DNA from: Stenotrophomonas humi
GTDB taxonomy: Bacteria; Pseudomonadota; Gammaproteobacteria; Xanthomonadales; Xanthomonadaceae
Length of the DNA stretch: 64,000 nucleotides
Direction: 5' to 3'
Assembly (NCBI RefSeq): GCF_001431415.1
Contig: NZ_LDJI01000011.1
Location: 62,001 to 126,000 of the forward strand
Part shown: one piece after another, positions 1-8,506 of the stretch
How positions within the stretch are numbered: position 1 is the first letter of the stretch
Layout: every line of letters begins with the position of its first letter
The notes under the pieces: model-generated
Databases searched by the model: none
What the model saw: the letters and a program-made list of their open reading frames with translations, nothing else
Told to the model about the DNA's origin: nothing
Program-made: the position numbers and the translations under genes

Positions 1-135
1 GCGGTCGGCAGCGAACGCCTGGGTGCCGGCGACACCGTCTTCGCCGCACAGGCCCTGGCACAGGCACAGGAAATCGACGGCACTACCCCGGAAATCCGCG
101 ACTTCGCTGAACGCGTACGCACGGCGGTGCCGTAG
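1..135 (+). CDS. C-terminal fragment of an unidentified protein
   Basis: An open frame enters from the left edge and ends at a TAG at 133-135, giving 44 residues rich in Ala, Gln and Glu that read like an amphipathic helix pair, possibly the end of a TPR-type protein. It converges on the glycosyltransferase that ends at 159. Too little is present to name a family; the only support is the open frame, its composition and its fit to the gene-dense layout. Confidence 0.45.
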   Translation, partial: AVGSERLGAGDTVFAAQALAQAQEIDGTTPEIRDFAERVRTAVP

Positions 136-158
136 CCGCGAAGGCCCTGCGTCGGCGG

Positions 159-2276
159 TCAGTGACCACCGACGTCCGTTGCAGGATGGAAGAATACGCG
201 CTGTACCGCCTGGCGGGCGGCATCCATCGAAAAGTGCCGGGCTATGTTGCGCAGGCCGTTCTCGGAGAGCTGCTGCCAAAGCAGCGGGTCGTTGTACAGA
301 CGTACCGTCGCATTGGCGAACGTCTGCGCGTCGTCTGCGACCAGTACATCCTCGCCATCGTGCAGGTGCATGCCTTCCACCGCGCAGGTGGTGGCCACCA
401 GCGGTTGTCCATGGGCCATGCTCAGGTTGATCTTGCCCTTCACTCCTGCCCCAAAGCGCAGCGGTGCCACGGCAATGCGCTTGCCGTCCATGTAAGGCGT
501 CACGTCGGGGACGTAACCATGAACAATGACGCCGGCCTGGTGGGCGGCCAGGGTGCGGATGCTGTCGGGCACATCGGCGCCAATGCAATGGAAGCGCACA
601 TCGGGGAGCTGCTCGCGGATCAGCGGGAACACCTCGCCGATGAACCATTGCATGGCATCCAGGTTCGGCAGGTGCAGGAACCCACCGACAAACACCAGGT
701 CCTGGCGCTGAGCCCACTCCGCACCGTGCCCGGCGATTTCGTGCAAGTTGGAAATCAGTTCGACATGCACGCGTGGTGCATCGGCGGCCAGCTGGTCTTT
801 CTCCGCGGCACTGACCAGTACGGTCACGTCGGTGGCATCCATCACCGCCAGTTCGCTGGCGCGGGTGCGTTCGGCGCTGCGCAGCAACCCCGCGTCCGCA
901 GCCACCTCGGCGCCACGCCGCTCGCGCAGGTAGTGCAGATCAACCGTGTCGAAGACGGTGCGGGCCTGTGGCGCGAACTGCCTGACCAGCGGCAGGCATT
1001 CGTTGGCGACGTGGTAACGCACCATCATCACCGTCGTGAAGCGTGCGCCGTTGTCGCGCAGCCAGCGGGTCACGCCTTTCAGGAACGGCGCGTGCCAGAC
1101 TTCCACGCCCATGGCCTGAAGGGCCTCAGTGGCCTTGCCGGCATGCAGGCCGCGGGTAGGGACGAACACCACATGCGCGCCATTCTCCAGCAGCATGCGG
1201 ATCAAGTTGACCTGGCGCAGCGAGGCCGAATCGCGATCCGGCTGCGGTACCGATTCGTCCAGGATCAGGATCTGCGCCTGATCGCGGTGCTGGTTGGCCG
1301 GCGTCGGCACTGTGCCGGCGGGCAGTTGCCGGCGCAGTGCGTCGTGCCACTTCGCAGCGAACACCTGCTGGTTACGTACCTGGTAGGCCTTGATGCCGCT
1401 GCCGGTGTCGGTGCCGTTGCTGGTGCCTTCGTCGTGCACCACGCGGCTGGCTGGTTGCACCAGCACGCGTCGCCCGGCCGCACGCACCTTGAACGCAAGG
1501 TCGGTGTCTTCGTAGTAGGCCGGTGCGTAGCGGGTATCCAGCCCGCCGAGCTGCTCGAACAAGGCTTTCGGGATCGCCAGTGCCGCGCCGGAGCAATAGT
1601 CGGTATCGCGCAGGCTGGCGAAGCGGGGGTCTTCGGCGGACTCGAAGCGGCCGTAGCTCCAGCAGCTGCCGTCGGCGAATACCACGCCGCCGGACTCCTG
1701 CAGGCGTCCATCCGGGTAGAGCAGCTGCGAGCCGACCAGGCCTGCATCGGGATTGCGCGCGAAGGTATCGAGCAGCAGGTCCAGCCAGCCCGGTTGCGGA
1801 ACGGTGTCGTTGTTCAGCAGCACGACGTATTGCCCGCGACTCAGGCGCAGGCCGTCATTGCAGGCGGCGATGAAGCCGCCGTTCTGCGTACGGACGTGGT
1901 AACGAAGGCCCTTGATCTGCTGCATCCACTCGGCAGTGGCGTCGCTGCTGCCGTCATCGATCACCAGGATCTCGCAATCGGCCAGGGGCGGGTGCGCGGC
2001 CAGCGCGCGCAGGCAGGCCAGCGTGTGCTCGCAATGGTTGTAGACCGGAATGACGATGCTGGCCTGGGGATTGTCGCTGCAGCGGACGCTGAACGGCGCG
2101 AACGGGCCGCTGGCGGGTAGGAACAGGGGCTCGCGACGTGGCGGCGGCTGGCGGCGGCTATGCACGCCTACCCGGTGCAGGGTGGCGCGCCAGCCGCGGG
2201 TGCGCAGACTGGCCAGTCCTCGGCGGATCAGGCCGATGAAGCGCTTGAACTGATAACGCGCGTCGGCCAGTGACAT
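159..2276 (-). CDS. Two-domain glycosyltransferase (GT2 plus GT4-like)
   Basis: Protein of about 705 residues that probably transfers sugars onto a surface polysaccharide or glycoprotein; acceptor unknown. The N-terminal half is a GT-A family 2 domain: ASIVIPVYNH start, VIDDGSSD nucleotide-binding motif, and LLNNDTVPQPGW for the DxD region. The C-terminal third looks like a GT-B (GT4) domain, with FVGGFLHLPNLDAMQWF and the donor-site stretch APLRFGAGVKGKINLSMAHG. The start at 2276 is preceded by AAGGA at 6 nt; an ATG at 2282 and one at 2330 are alternatives. The gene is divergent from the penicillin-binding protein gene, with about 100 bp between. Linked GT2-GT4 enzymes often assemble LPS or glycan chains, but nothing next to it identifies the pathway. 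Confidence 0.85.
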   Translation of the reverse strand: MSLADARYQFKRFIGLIRRGLASLRTRGWRATLHRVGVHSRRQPPPRREPLFLPASGPFAPFSVRCSDNPQASIVIPVYNHCEHTLACLRALAAHPPLADCEILVIDDGSSDATAEWMQQIKGLRYHVRTQNGGFIAACNDGLRLSRGQYVVLLNNDTVPQPGWLDLLLDTFARNPDAGLVGSQLLYPDGRLQESGGVVFADGSCWSYGRFESAEDPRFASLRDTDYCSGAALAIPKALFEQLGGLDTRYAPAYYEDTDLAFKVRAAGRRVLVQPASRVVHDEGTSNGTDTGSGIKAYQVRNQQVFAAKWHDALRRQLPAGTVPTPANQHRDQAQILILDESVPQPDRDSASLRQVNLIRMLLENGAHVVFVPTRGLHAGKATEALQAMGVEVWHAPFLKGVTRWLRDNGARFTTVMMVRYHVANECLPLVRQFAPQARTVFDTVDLHYLRERRGAEVAADAGLLRSAERTRASELAVMDATDVTVLVSAAEKDQLAADAPRVHVELISNLHEIAGHGAEWAQRQDLVFVGGFLHLPNLDAMQWFIGEVFPLIREQLPDVRFHCIGADVPDSIRTLAAHQAGVIVHGYVPDVTPYMDGKRIAVAPLRFGAGVKGKINLSMAHGQPLVATTCAVEGMHLHDGEDVLVADDAQTFANATVRLYNDPLLWQQLSENGLRNIARHFSMDAARQAVQRVFFHPATDVGGH

Positions 2277-2378
2277 CGACATTCCTTCGGAACTCCAGCT
2301 TAAGCAGGAAAACGTCTCCCGCCGCGCCAAGGGATTGCGCTGCGTTAGACTCGTGACAACTCACATTCTCGCATCCCC

Positions 2379-4802
2379 GTGCCACGACGCTACGATTCAG
2401 ACGAATTCGACGACGATACCGACGACAGCAGACCGTTGTGGCGTAACCGCCTCATTACCTGGGGGCTGGCCGCCGTTGCGTTGGGACTGGGCTTCCTGAT
2501 CCCCTATACGCTGTATCTGAACGGACAGGTCACGCAACGGTTCGGTGAGTTGCGCTGGCAGATTCCCACCCGTGTCTATGCGCGCCCGCTGGTGCTCAGC
2601 CCTGGGGTGGCGATGAACGCGGCCACGCTCAAGACCGAGCTGGCGGCGTCGGGTTATCGCGACGATGGCACCGGCACCAGCCCAGGCACCTACAAGGTGC
2701 AGGGCGGCACGTTCACCATTTCGAGCCGTGGCTACAACGACGTGGACGGCCGCGTGGCACCGCGTCAGTTGAGTGTTTCGCTGTCCGACGGGCAGGTGGG
2801 TTCGGTGCGCGAAGGCGGCAGCCGCACGGCGGTCAAGGCCGCGCGCCTTGACCCGGCACGTATCGCCACGTTGTACGGACAGAAGCAGGAAGAGCGGCGA
2901 CTGGTGCGGGTGTCGGAGACGCCGGAGCTGCTGGTCACCGGCCTGCAGGCGGTGGAAGACAAAGACTTCGCGCGCCATCACGGCATCGACCTGAGTGGCA
3001 TCGTGCGTGCGGTTTGGGTCGCGGTGCGCAGTGGCGGTGAAACCCGCCAGGGCGCCAGCACGTTGACCCAGCAGCTGGCTCGCAGTGGTCTGCTGGGCAT
3101 CGGCAAGGAACAGACACTTACCCGCAAGTTCAATGAGGTGCTGTACGCGCTGATCATGGAAGCGCGTTACGACAAGGCCACGATCCTGGAGGCTTATCTC
3201 AACCAGGTTTACCTGGGCCAGCGCGGTGGTCAGGCCATCCATGGCGTGTCTTCGGCGGCAGAATTCTGGTTCGGGCGTGATCTCAATGCGCTGACCACCG
3301 AGCAGGTGGCGCTGCTGATCGGGCTGGTAAAGGGGCCGTCGTACTACGACCCGCGGCGCAACCCGGAGCGTGCGCTGGACCGTCGCAACTTCGTGTTGGG
3401 CAAGCTGCGCGAAAGCGATCTGATCGACGATGCCGAGTACCAGCGAGCGTTGAAGGCCCCGTTGGGCGTGTCCAAGACCGCGGGGCTGGCGGCCGCCAAC
3501 CGGTTCCCGGCGTATATCGACCTGGTGCGTCGCCAGCTTGGCCACGATTATCCAGAGAACGTGCTGCAGGGCGCGGGCCTGAATGTCTTCACCGGCATGT
3601 CGCCCTCGGCCCAGGCGTATGCCGAAGGTGCGGTGGCGCACACCATAAAATCGCTGGAGAACAAGCGTCGCCCCGAGCTGCAGGCCGGCCTGGTGGTGAC
3701 CGATGTCCATAACGGCGACGTGCTGGCCGTGATCGGCAGCCGCGACGTGGCCGAGCCGGGTTTCAACCGCGCCATCGAGGCGCAGCGGCAGGTGGGTTCG
3801 CTGCTCAAGCCGTTCGTCTATCTGCTGGCGCTGGCGCAGCCGGATCGCTTCTCGCTGGCCAGCTGGGTCGACGACTCTCCGGTGACGGTCAAGCTGAGCC
3901 GTGGCCGCAACTGGACCCCGGGCAATGCCGACAACCGCAGCCACGGTACGGTGCGGTTGATCGACGCGCTGGCCCGTTCCTACAACCAGGCCACGGTGCG
4001 GGTGGGCATGCAGGTGGGGCCGGAGCGCCTGACCCAGCTGATCAATGTGCTGGCCGGGCTCAAGGCGGACTCCAATCCGGCGGTGATCCTCGGCGCGACC
4101 GACCAGAGCCCGTATGGCATGGCGCAGCTTTATCAGTTCCTGGCATCCGGCGGCGAAATCCAGCCTCTGCACGCGGTGCGTGGCGTGGTTGATGCGCAGG
4201 GCAAGCTGCTCAAGCGTTACGACAAGAACCCGGCGCCGGCGCAGGAAGGTGACTCGATTGCCGCCAACCTGATCAGCGTCGCGCTGCAGCAGGTGGTATC
4301 CAGCGGCACTGCCGCACGCCTCAACGCCGATGGCCTGGCGCGACTGCAGCCGGCCGGCAAGACCGGCACCTCCAATGATGGGCGCGACAGCTGGTATGCC
4401 GGCTACACCGGTGACCATCTGGCGGTGATCTGGATGGGCAACGACCAGAACGAGCAGACCGGCTTGTTTGGTTCCACCGGCTCGATGCGGGTGTGGTCGG
4501 GCATCTTCCGCAACCTGCCCAGCAAGCCGCTGCATGTGAACAACAAGGGACTGGATTGGCAGTACGTGGAGGCCAGCGGCAGCAATGCCACCGATGAAGG
4601 TTGCCCCGGCGCGCGCCGCTTCCCGTTCGTGGTCGGTTTCGCGCCGCAGTACGTGCCCTGCACGATGCCCGCCGAGGCCACGCCGGTGGAAGGCGAGGGC
4701 GACAGCCAGCAGGAAGGTGGCGGTTGGCGCAGCTGGTTTGGCATCGAGCCCAAGCAGCCTGAACCAACCACTGCTCCCCCAGCAGAAACCCCTGCGCGAT
4801 AA
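2379..4802 (+). CDS. mrcB: Penicillin-binding protein 1B, bifunctional peptidoglycan synthase
   Basis: Inner-membrane class A PBP (807 aa) that polymerises lipid II and cross-links the peptides. Cytoplasmic acidic N-terminus, one TM at about residues 28-47, a UB2H-like region, then a GT51 transglycosylase with catalytic Glu193 in EDKDFARHHG and the GASTLTQQLARS motif. The transpeptidase has the acyl-Ser motif SLLK (S474), SYN (S534) and KTG (K661), all intact. Length is close to E. coli MrcB. The start is GTG at 2379. The C-terminus ends in a Pro/Glu/Gln-rich tail. The stop codon overlaps the ATG of the next gene by one base (TAATG), so a TPR lipoprotein is probably co-translated with it, recalling outer-membrane lipoprotein activators of class A PBPs, though the neighbour is not LpoB by sequence. 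Confidence 0.95.
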   Translation: MPRRYDSDEFDDDTDDSRPLWRNRLITWGLAAVALGLGFLIPYTLYLNGQVTQRFGELRWQIPTRVYARPLVLSPGVAMNAATLKTELAASGYRDDGTGTSPGTYKVQGGTFTISSRGYNDVDGRVAPRQLSVSLSDGQVGSVREGGSRTAVKAARLDPARIATLYGQKQEERRLVRVSETPELLVTGLQAVEDKDFARHHGIDLSGIVRAVWVAVRSGGETRQGASTLTQQLARSGLLGIGKEQTLTRKFNEVLYALIMEARYDKATILEAYLNQVYLGQRGGQAIHGVSSAAEFWFGRDLNALTTEQVALLIGLVKGPSYYDPRRNPERALDRRNFVLGKLRESDLIDDAEYQRALKAPLGVSKTAGLAAANRFPAYIDLVRRQLGHDYPENVLQGAGLNVFTGMSPSAQAYAEGAVAHTIKSLENKRRPELQAGLVVTDVHNGDVLAVIGSRDVAEPGFNRAIEAQRQVGSLLKPFVYLLALAQPDRFSLASWVDDSPVTVKLSRGRNWTPGNADNRSHGTVRLIDALARSYNQATVRVGMQVGPERLTQLINVLAGLKADSNPAVILGATDQSPYGMAQLYQFLASGGEIQPLHAVRGVVDAQGKLLKRYDKNPAPAQEGDSIAANLISVALQQVVSSGTAARLNADGLARLQPAGKTGTSNDGRDSWYAGYTGDHLAVIWMGNDQNEQTGLFGSTGSMRVWSGIFRNLPSKPLHVNNKGLDWQYVEASGSNATDEGCPGARRFPFVVGFAPQYVPCTMPAEATPVEGEGDSQQEGGGWRSWFGIEPKQPEPTTAPPAETPAR

Positions 4803-5341
4803 TGCCAGCCATGAACAATATGCCTCTGATCCGCTCCGTCCTGGCCGCCACGGCCGCCTCCCTGTTGCTCAGCGCCTGCATCAGCGCGCCACCGGCCACA
4901 CCGAAGGTGGTCGACAGCACCACGCCGGCACAGCGGCTGGCTGCGGTGGAGGCCATTGCCGGCGTCGATGACACCGAGCTGTCAGTGCAGCCGCTGCGCG
5001 ATGCACAGGTGGCTGACCTGCACACATCGGCCATCGCCAAGCGCAACGCGGGCGACCTGGATGGCGCCGCCGAGGCGCTGAACCAGGCGCTGCTGCTGGT
5101 CGACAACGATCCGGCGATCCTGCAGGAACGCGCCGAAGTGGCGCTGCTGCAGGCCGATTGGCCGCGCGCCGAGTTGCTGGCGAAGAAAGCGGTGGACCTG
5201 GGCTCGCGTACGGGTCCTTTGTGCCGTCGGCACTGGGCCACCATTGAACAGTCACGCCTTGCCCGCGCCGAGAAGGAAAACGCCGTCTCTGCACATGCAC
5301 AGATCGAAGGCTGCACGGTGCCGGGCATCAAGCGGTTTTGA
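4802..5341 (+). CDS. TPR-containing lipoprotein, function unknown
   Basis: About 179 residues. A short lipoprotein signal with lipobox LLSAC places the acylated Cys at residue 26; a second in-frame ATG at 4811 would give the same mature protein. The mature part contains helix-turn-helix pairs typical of tetratricopeptide repeats (alternating Ala/Leu with DLDGAAEALNQALLLVDND, then LLAKKAVDLG). It overlaps the mrcB stop by one base, so it is presumably made with PBP1B and may sit in the periplasm or outer membrane beside it. That functional link is inference from position. I do not recognise a named family. Confidence 0.8.
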   Translation: MPAMNNMPLIRSVLAATAASLLLSACISAPPATPKVVDSTTPAQRLAAVEAIAGVDDTELSVQPLRDAQVADLHTSAIAKRNAGDLDGAAEALNQALLLVDNDPAILQERAEVALLQADWPRAELLAKKAVDLGSRTGPLCRRHWATIEQSRLARAEKENAVSAHAQIEGCTVPGIKRF

Positions 5342-5460
5342 TTCCGGAGTGGGGAACCGGCACTTGGGAGCCGGGAATGCCGGGCTCAATGCCGGGTTCC
5401 AGAGCAAGCAACGGCTGATCATGAACCCTGCATCCCTGGTCCCCCGCTCCCCAATCTCAG
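5342..5460. repeat. Intergenic palindromic repeat of the GGGAA/TTCCC family
   Basis: The gap between the lipoprotein and the helicase is mostly a degenerate inverted repeat. The left arm begins with ATTCCGGAGTGGGGAACC and the right arm (5434-5455) reads CCCTGGTCCCCCGCTCCCC. The same sequence family recurs at 54542-54626 and inside the helicase at 6633-6670. Such mirror-like TTCCC/GGGAA elements look like the dispersed palindromes found between xanthomonad genes. There is no T-tract, so a terminator role is only possible, not shown. Confidence 0.55.
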
Positions 5461-5470
5461 CTTCACAGTC

Positions 5471-7600
5471 ATGTCCTCGCTAGTCATTGCCAGCCAGGAA
5501 GCATTGAGTGAAGGGGGCGCGCTGGCGCGCCAGCTCGATGCGTTCGTGCCGCGTCCGGCGCAGCTTCGCCTGACCGGCGCCATCGCCGAGGCGTTCCAGC
5601 AGCGCGACGTCCTGCTGGCCGAGGCTGGCACCGGCACCGGCAAGACGTTTGCCTATCTGGTGCCGGCGTTGCTGTCGGGTTTGAAGACGATTGTCTCCAC
5701 CGGCACCCGCGCATTGCAGGATCAGCTGTATCACCGTGATCTGCCGCGCGTGCGCGCCGCGTTGGGCGTCGGCCACCGTGCCGCGCTGTTGAAGGGACGT
5801 GCCAACTATCTTTGCCGCTACCGGCTTGACCAGGCCCGCGGTGAGCCGCGTTTCACCAGCAACGAGCAGGTGGCGCAGTTCCAGCGCATCGTGACCTGGT
5901 CCGGGCGCACCCAGTACGGGGATGTCGCCGAGCTGGACGGGTTGGCCGACGATTCGCCTTTGCTGCCGATGGTCACCTCGACCGTGGACAACTGCCTGGG
6001 CACCGACTGTCCGTTCTGGGACGACTGCTTCGTGGTGCGTGCGCGCCAGCGTGCGCAGGAGGCGGACCTGGTGGTGGTCAATCATCATCTGCTGCTGGCC
6101 GACCTGGCACTCAAGCAGGAAGGGTTCGGCGAGATATTGCCGGGTGCGCAGGCCTTCATCATCGATGAGGCGCATCAGCTGCCGGAGCTGGCGGCGAACT
6201 TTTTCGGGGAAGGCTTCGGCATGCGCCCGTGGCAGGAACTGGCGCGTGATTGCCTGGCCGAATGTCGCAGCGTGGCGGGTGCACAGGCCACGTTGCAGCA
6301 ACCAGTTGCCACGTTGGAACTGGCGCTGCGCGAGCTGCGCGAGGCCATGGAAAAGCTGCCGCAGCGCGGGACGCGCTGGCGCGCCCTGGCCGTGCCACAG
6401 GTTGCCGAAGGTTTTGATGCGGTGTCGGCGGGGTTGATGCAACTGCGCGATGCGCTGGCGCTGCTGCGCGAAGCATCGCCCGGTCTGGATGCGTGCCATG
6501 CGCGGGCACAGGAAGGCATGGCGCGGCTGTCGCGCTGGCTGGATGAAGGGATTGTGTCGGCAGTCGATGAGTGGGATATCGACGATGCACCGCCCGCTGC
6601 AGAACCGCACACGTCAACGACGGATGCTGCCGCTCCCATTTCCGACTCCCTGTTCCCCGTTTCCGGCTCGCAAGCCGACAACGACGTGCTCTGGTACGAA
6701 CTCACCCCGCGCGGATTCCGTTGCCAGCGCACGCCGATGGATGTCTCCGGCCCGCTGCGCGAGCATCGCGAACGCTCCATGGCGGCCTGGGTGTTCACCT
6801 CGGCCACGCTGACCGTGGGCGGGGACTTCGCGCATCTGGCCAAGCGGTTGGGCCTGGATGATCCCGATACGCTGGTTCAGCCCAGCCCGTTCGATTGGCA
6901 GCAGCAGGCACTGTGTTATCTGCCACAGCAACTGCCCGATCCGGCTGCGCGCGGTTTCGGTACAGCCTTGATCGCCACGCTGTGGCCGGTGCTTGAAGCC
7001 TCGCAGGGGCGTGCGTTCCTGCTCTTCGCCTCGCACCGTGCGCTGCGGGAGGCGGCCGACGCACTGCGCGATGGTCCTTGGCCGCTGTTCGTACAGGGTG
7101 AGGCGCCACGCGCGAGCCTGCTGCAACGGTTCCGCGAATCCGGCAATGGGGTGCTGCTCGGTTCGGCCAGCTTCCGCGAAGGCGTGGATGTGGTCGGTGA
7201 TGCGCTGAGCGTGGTGGTCATCGACAAACTGCCGTTTGCCGCGCCGGACGATCCGGTGTTCGAAGCGCGCCTGGATGCCATCCGCCGCCAGGGCGGCAAT
7301 CCGTTCCGTGACGAACAACTGCCGCAGGCGGTGATCGCCCTGAAGCAGGGCGTGGGCCGGCTGATCCGCAGCGAAACCGATCGCGGCGTCCTGGTGCTGT
7401 GTGACCCGCGTTTGCTGACCAAGGGCTATGGCCGCGTGTTCCTCGATTCGCTGCCACCGTTCCGGCGCACGCGTGAGCTGGCCGATGTGCAGGCCTTCTT
7501 TGCGCGACAATGGGCGCCGGAGCCGGATGCTGCGGCCCTCGCTGCCGATGCGTCATCCTCCGATCCAGGCTCCGTCGAGCCACCTTTTTCCCTGTCGTGA
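5471..7600 (+). CDS. yoaA: ATP-dependent DNA helicase, YoaA/DinG (XPD-like) family
   Basis: Superfamily 2 iron-sulfur helicase of 709 aa, expected to unwind DNA 5'-3' in repair or at stalled forks. Walker A EAGTGTGKT at residues 51-59 and DEAH box at 232-235. Four cysteines fit the 4Fe-4S domain: C115 (ANYLCRYR), then C175, C180 and C186 in the segment CLGTDCPFWDDC. C-terminal helicase motifs include SASFREGVDV and the arginine-finger region KQGVGRLIRS. A short Pro/Ser-rich stretch at residues 389-400 is encoded by a piece of the local palindromic repeat and looks like a later insertion in a surface linker. The frame is intact. YoaA is the closer assignment on length; DinG is the alternative. 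Confidence 0.9.
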   Translation: MSSLVIASQEALSEGGALARQLDAFVPRPAQLRLTGAIAEAFQQRDVLLAEAGTGTGKTFAYLVPALLSGLKTIVSTGTRALQDQLYHRDLPRVRAALGVGHRAALLKGRANYLCRYRLDQARGEPRFTSNEQVAQFQRIVTWSGRTQYGDVAELDGLADDSPLLPMVTSTVDNCLGTDCPFWDDCFVVRARQRAQEADLVVVNHHLLLADLALKQEGFGEILPGAQAFIIDEAHQLPELAANFFGEGFGMRPWQELARDCLAECRSVAGAQATLQQPVATLELALRELREAMEKLPQRGTRWRALAVPQVAEGFDAVSAGLMQLRDALALLREASPGLDACHARAQEGMARLSRWLDEGIVSAVDEWDIDDAPPAAEPHTSTTDAAAPISDSLFPVSGSQADNDVLWYELTPRGFRCQRTPMDVSGPLREHRERSMAAWVFTSATLTVGGDFAHLAKRLGLDDPDTLVQPSPFDWQQQALCYLPQQLPDPAARGFGTALIATLWPVLEASQGRAFLLFASHRALREAADALRDGPWPLFVQGEAPRASLLQRFRESGNGVLLGSASFREGVDVVGDALSVVVIDKLPFAAPDDPVFEARLDAIRRQGGNPFRDEQLPQAVIALKQGVGRLIRSETDRGVLVLCDPRLLTKGYGRVFLDSLPPFRRTRELADVQAFFARQWAPEPDAAALAADASSSDPGSVEPPFSLS
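6633..6670 (+). repeat. Repeat-derived insertion inside the helicase gene
   Basis: The DNA here contains TTCCGACTCCC followed by TGTTCCCCGTTTCC. It shares the 12-mer TTCCCCGTTTCC and the flanking TTCC rhythm with the right arm of the intergenic palindrome at 54599-54626. It is read in frame as PISDSLFPVSGS between two conserved helicase segments, with no disruption of the gene. Confidence 0.6.
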
Positions 7601-7609
7601 CTGTCTGCC

Positions 7610-8317
7610 ATGAAGCTGCTTGCCTTTGAAACCGCCACCGAAGCCTGTTCCGTCGCCCTGCATGTGGATGGTCAGGTGCTGGAGCGCTTCGAGATCGCGC
7701 CGCGTCGGCATGCCGAGCTGAGCCTGCCGTGGGCCGAACAGTTGCTGGCCGAAGCCGGCATCAGCCGCAACCAGCTCGACGGCATCGCCTTGAGTCGTGG
7801 CCCCGGGGCGTTCACCGGCGTGCGCCTGGCCATCGCCATCGCGCAGGGCATCGCCCTGGCGCTGGATCGCCCGCTGTTGCCGGTATCCACGCTGCAGACG
7901 CTGGCGATGCGCGCGCCGCAGACTGCATCGCAGGTGCTGGCCAGCATCGATGCACGCATGGGCGAGATCTATGCCGCGTGTTTCGTGCGCAATGCTGGCG
8001 GTGAGCTGCAGCTGCAGGGCAGCGAAGTGGTGATCGCGCCGGAGGCATTCGAATTGCCCGCCGACGAGTCCGGGTGGGCCGGGGTAGGCACGGGGTTTGC
8101 CGCTGTGGAAGGTGTGCTTGCCGCGCGTTTCCATTCGCGCCTGACCTCGTTGGATGCACAAGCATTGCCCTGTGCGTCGGACGTATTGAGAATCGCCGTC
8201 CCGGCAATGCTGCGCGGCGAAGGCATCGCTCCCGAACTGGTGCAGCCAGCGTATCTGCGCGACAACGTCGCGCTCACCCTGGTCGAACAGCAGGCGTTGC
8301 GTGATTCAAAGCGTTGA
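7610..8317 (+). CDS. tsaB: tRNA N6-threonylcarbamoyladenosine biosynthesis protein TsaB
   Basis: Cytoplasmic scaffold partner of TsaD in the t6A37 tRNA modification complex (with TsaE and TsaC). The 235-aa protein begins MKLLAFETATEACSVAL, the actin-like ASKHA phosphate-1 segment, and contains LSRGPGAFTGVRLAIAIAQG and ASIDARMGEIYAACF, both typical of TsaB. Length is normal. It lies 9 bp after the helicase stop, so the two are probably co-transcribed. The C-terminal 60 residues diverge, as is usual for this pseudo-enzyme. Confidence 0.94.
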   Translation: MKLLAFETATEACSVALHVDGQVLERFEIAPRRHAELSLPWAEQLLAEAGISRNQLDGIALSRGPGAFTGVRLAIAIAQGIALALDRPLLPVSTLQTLAMRAPQTASQVLASIDARMGEIYAACFVRNAGGELQLQGSEVVIAPEAFELPADESGWAGVGTGFAAVEGVLAARFHSRLTSLDAQALPCASDVLRIAVPAMLRGEGIAPELVQPAYLRDNVALTLVEQQALRDSKR

Positions 8318-8335
8318 ACCTGCGGCCGTGCGGTC

Positions 8336-8460
8336 GAGTGCAGGCGCGGCTTCAGCCGCGAAGCCATTGACGTCAAACGTTGCCGACCTGCCTGCAATTG
8401 CAGCCGTGTTCGCCATCGGAAGCATCGCCTGCTTCGCCGCTGAAGCCGCTGCTACGACAG
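8336..8460. repeat. REP-like inverted pair (GTAG-type element)
   Basis: Two copies of a small hairpin unit face each other in the gap between tsaB and tonB: GCGGCTTCAGCCGCGAAGC at 8346-8364 and its reverse complement with one mismatch at 8431-8449. The right unit, read on the minus strand, starts with GTAG just before the arm, as in the GTAG-type (SMAG) REP sequences of Stenotrophomonas. The pair can fold into one large cruciform or hairpin between two convergent genes and may serve both as a 3' end. Confidence 0.7.
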
Positions 8461-8506
8461 GCGCGTAGCCCGGGCAGAGGCGGCGGCTAAGCAACGTATG
8501 GACCGC

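Noticed and set aside
162..2120. Long plus-strand open frame opposite the first glycosyltransferase
   Set aside because: Antisense shadow; the minus frame has clear GT motifs and the plus frame has none.
2397..4535. Long minus-strand open frame opposite mrcB
   Set aside because: Antisense shadow; mrcB has all catalytic motifs intact.
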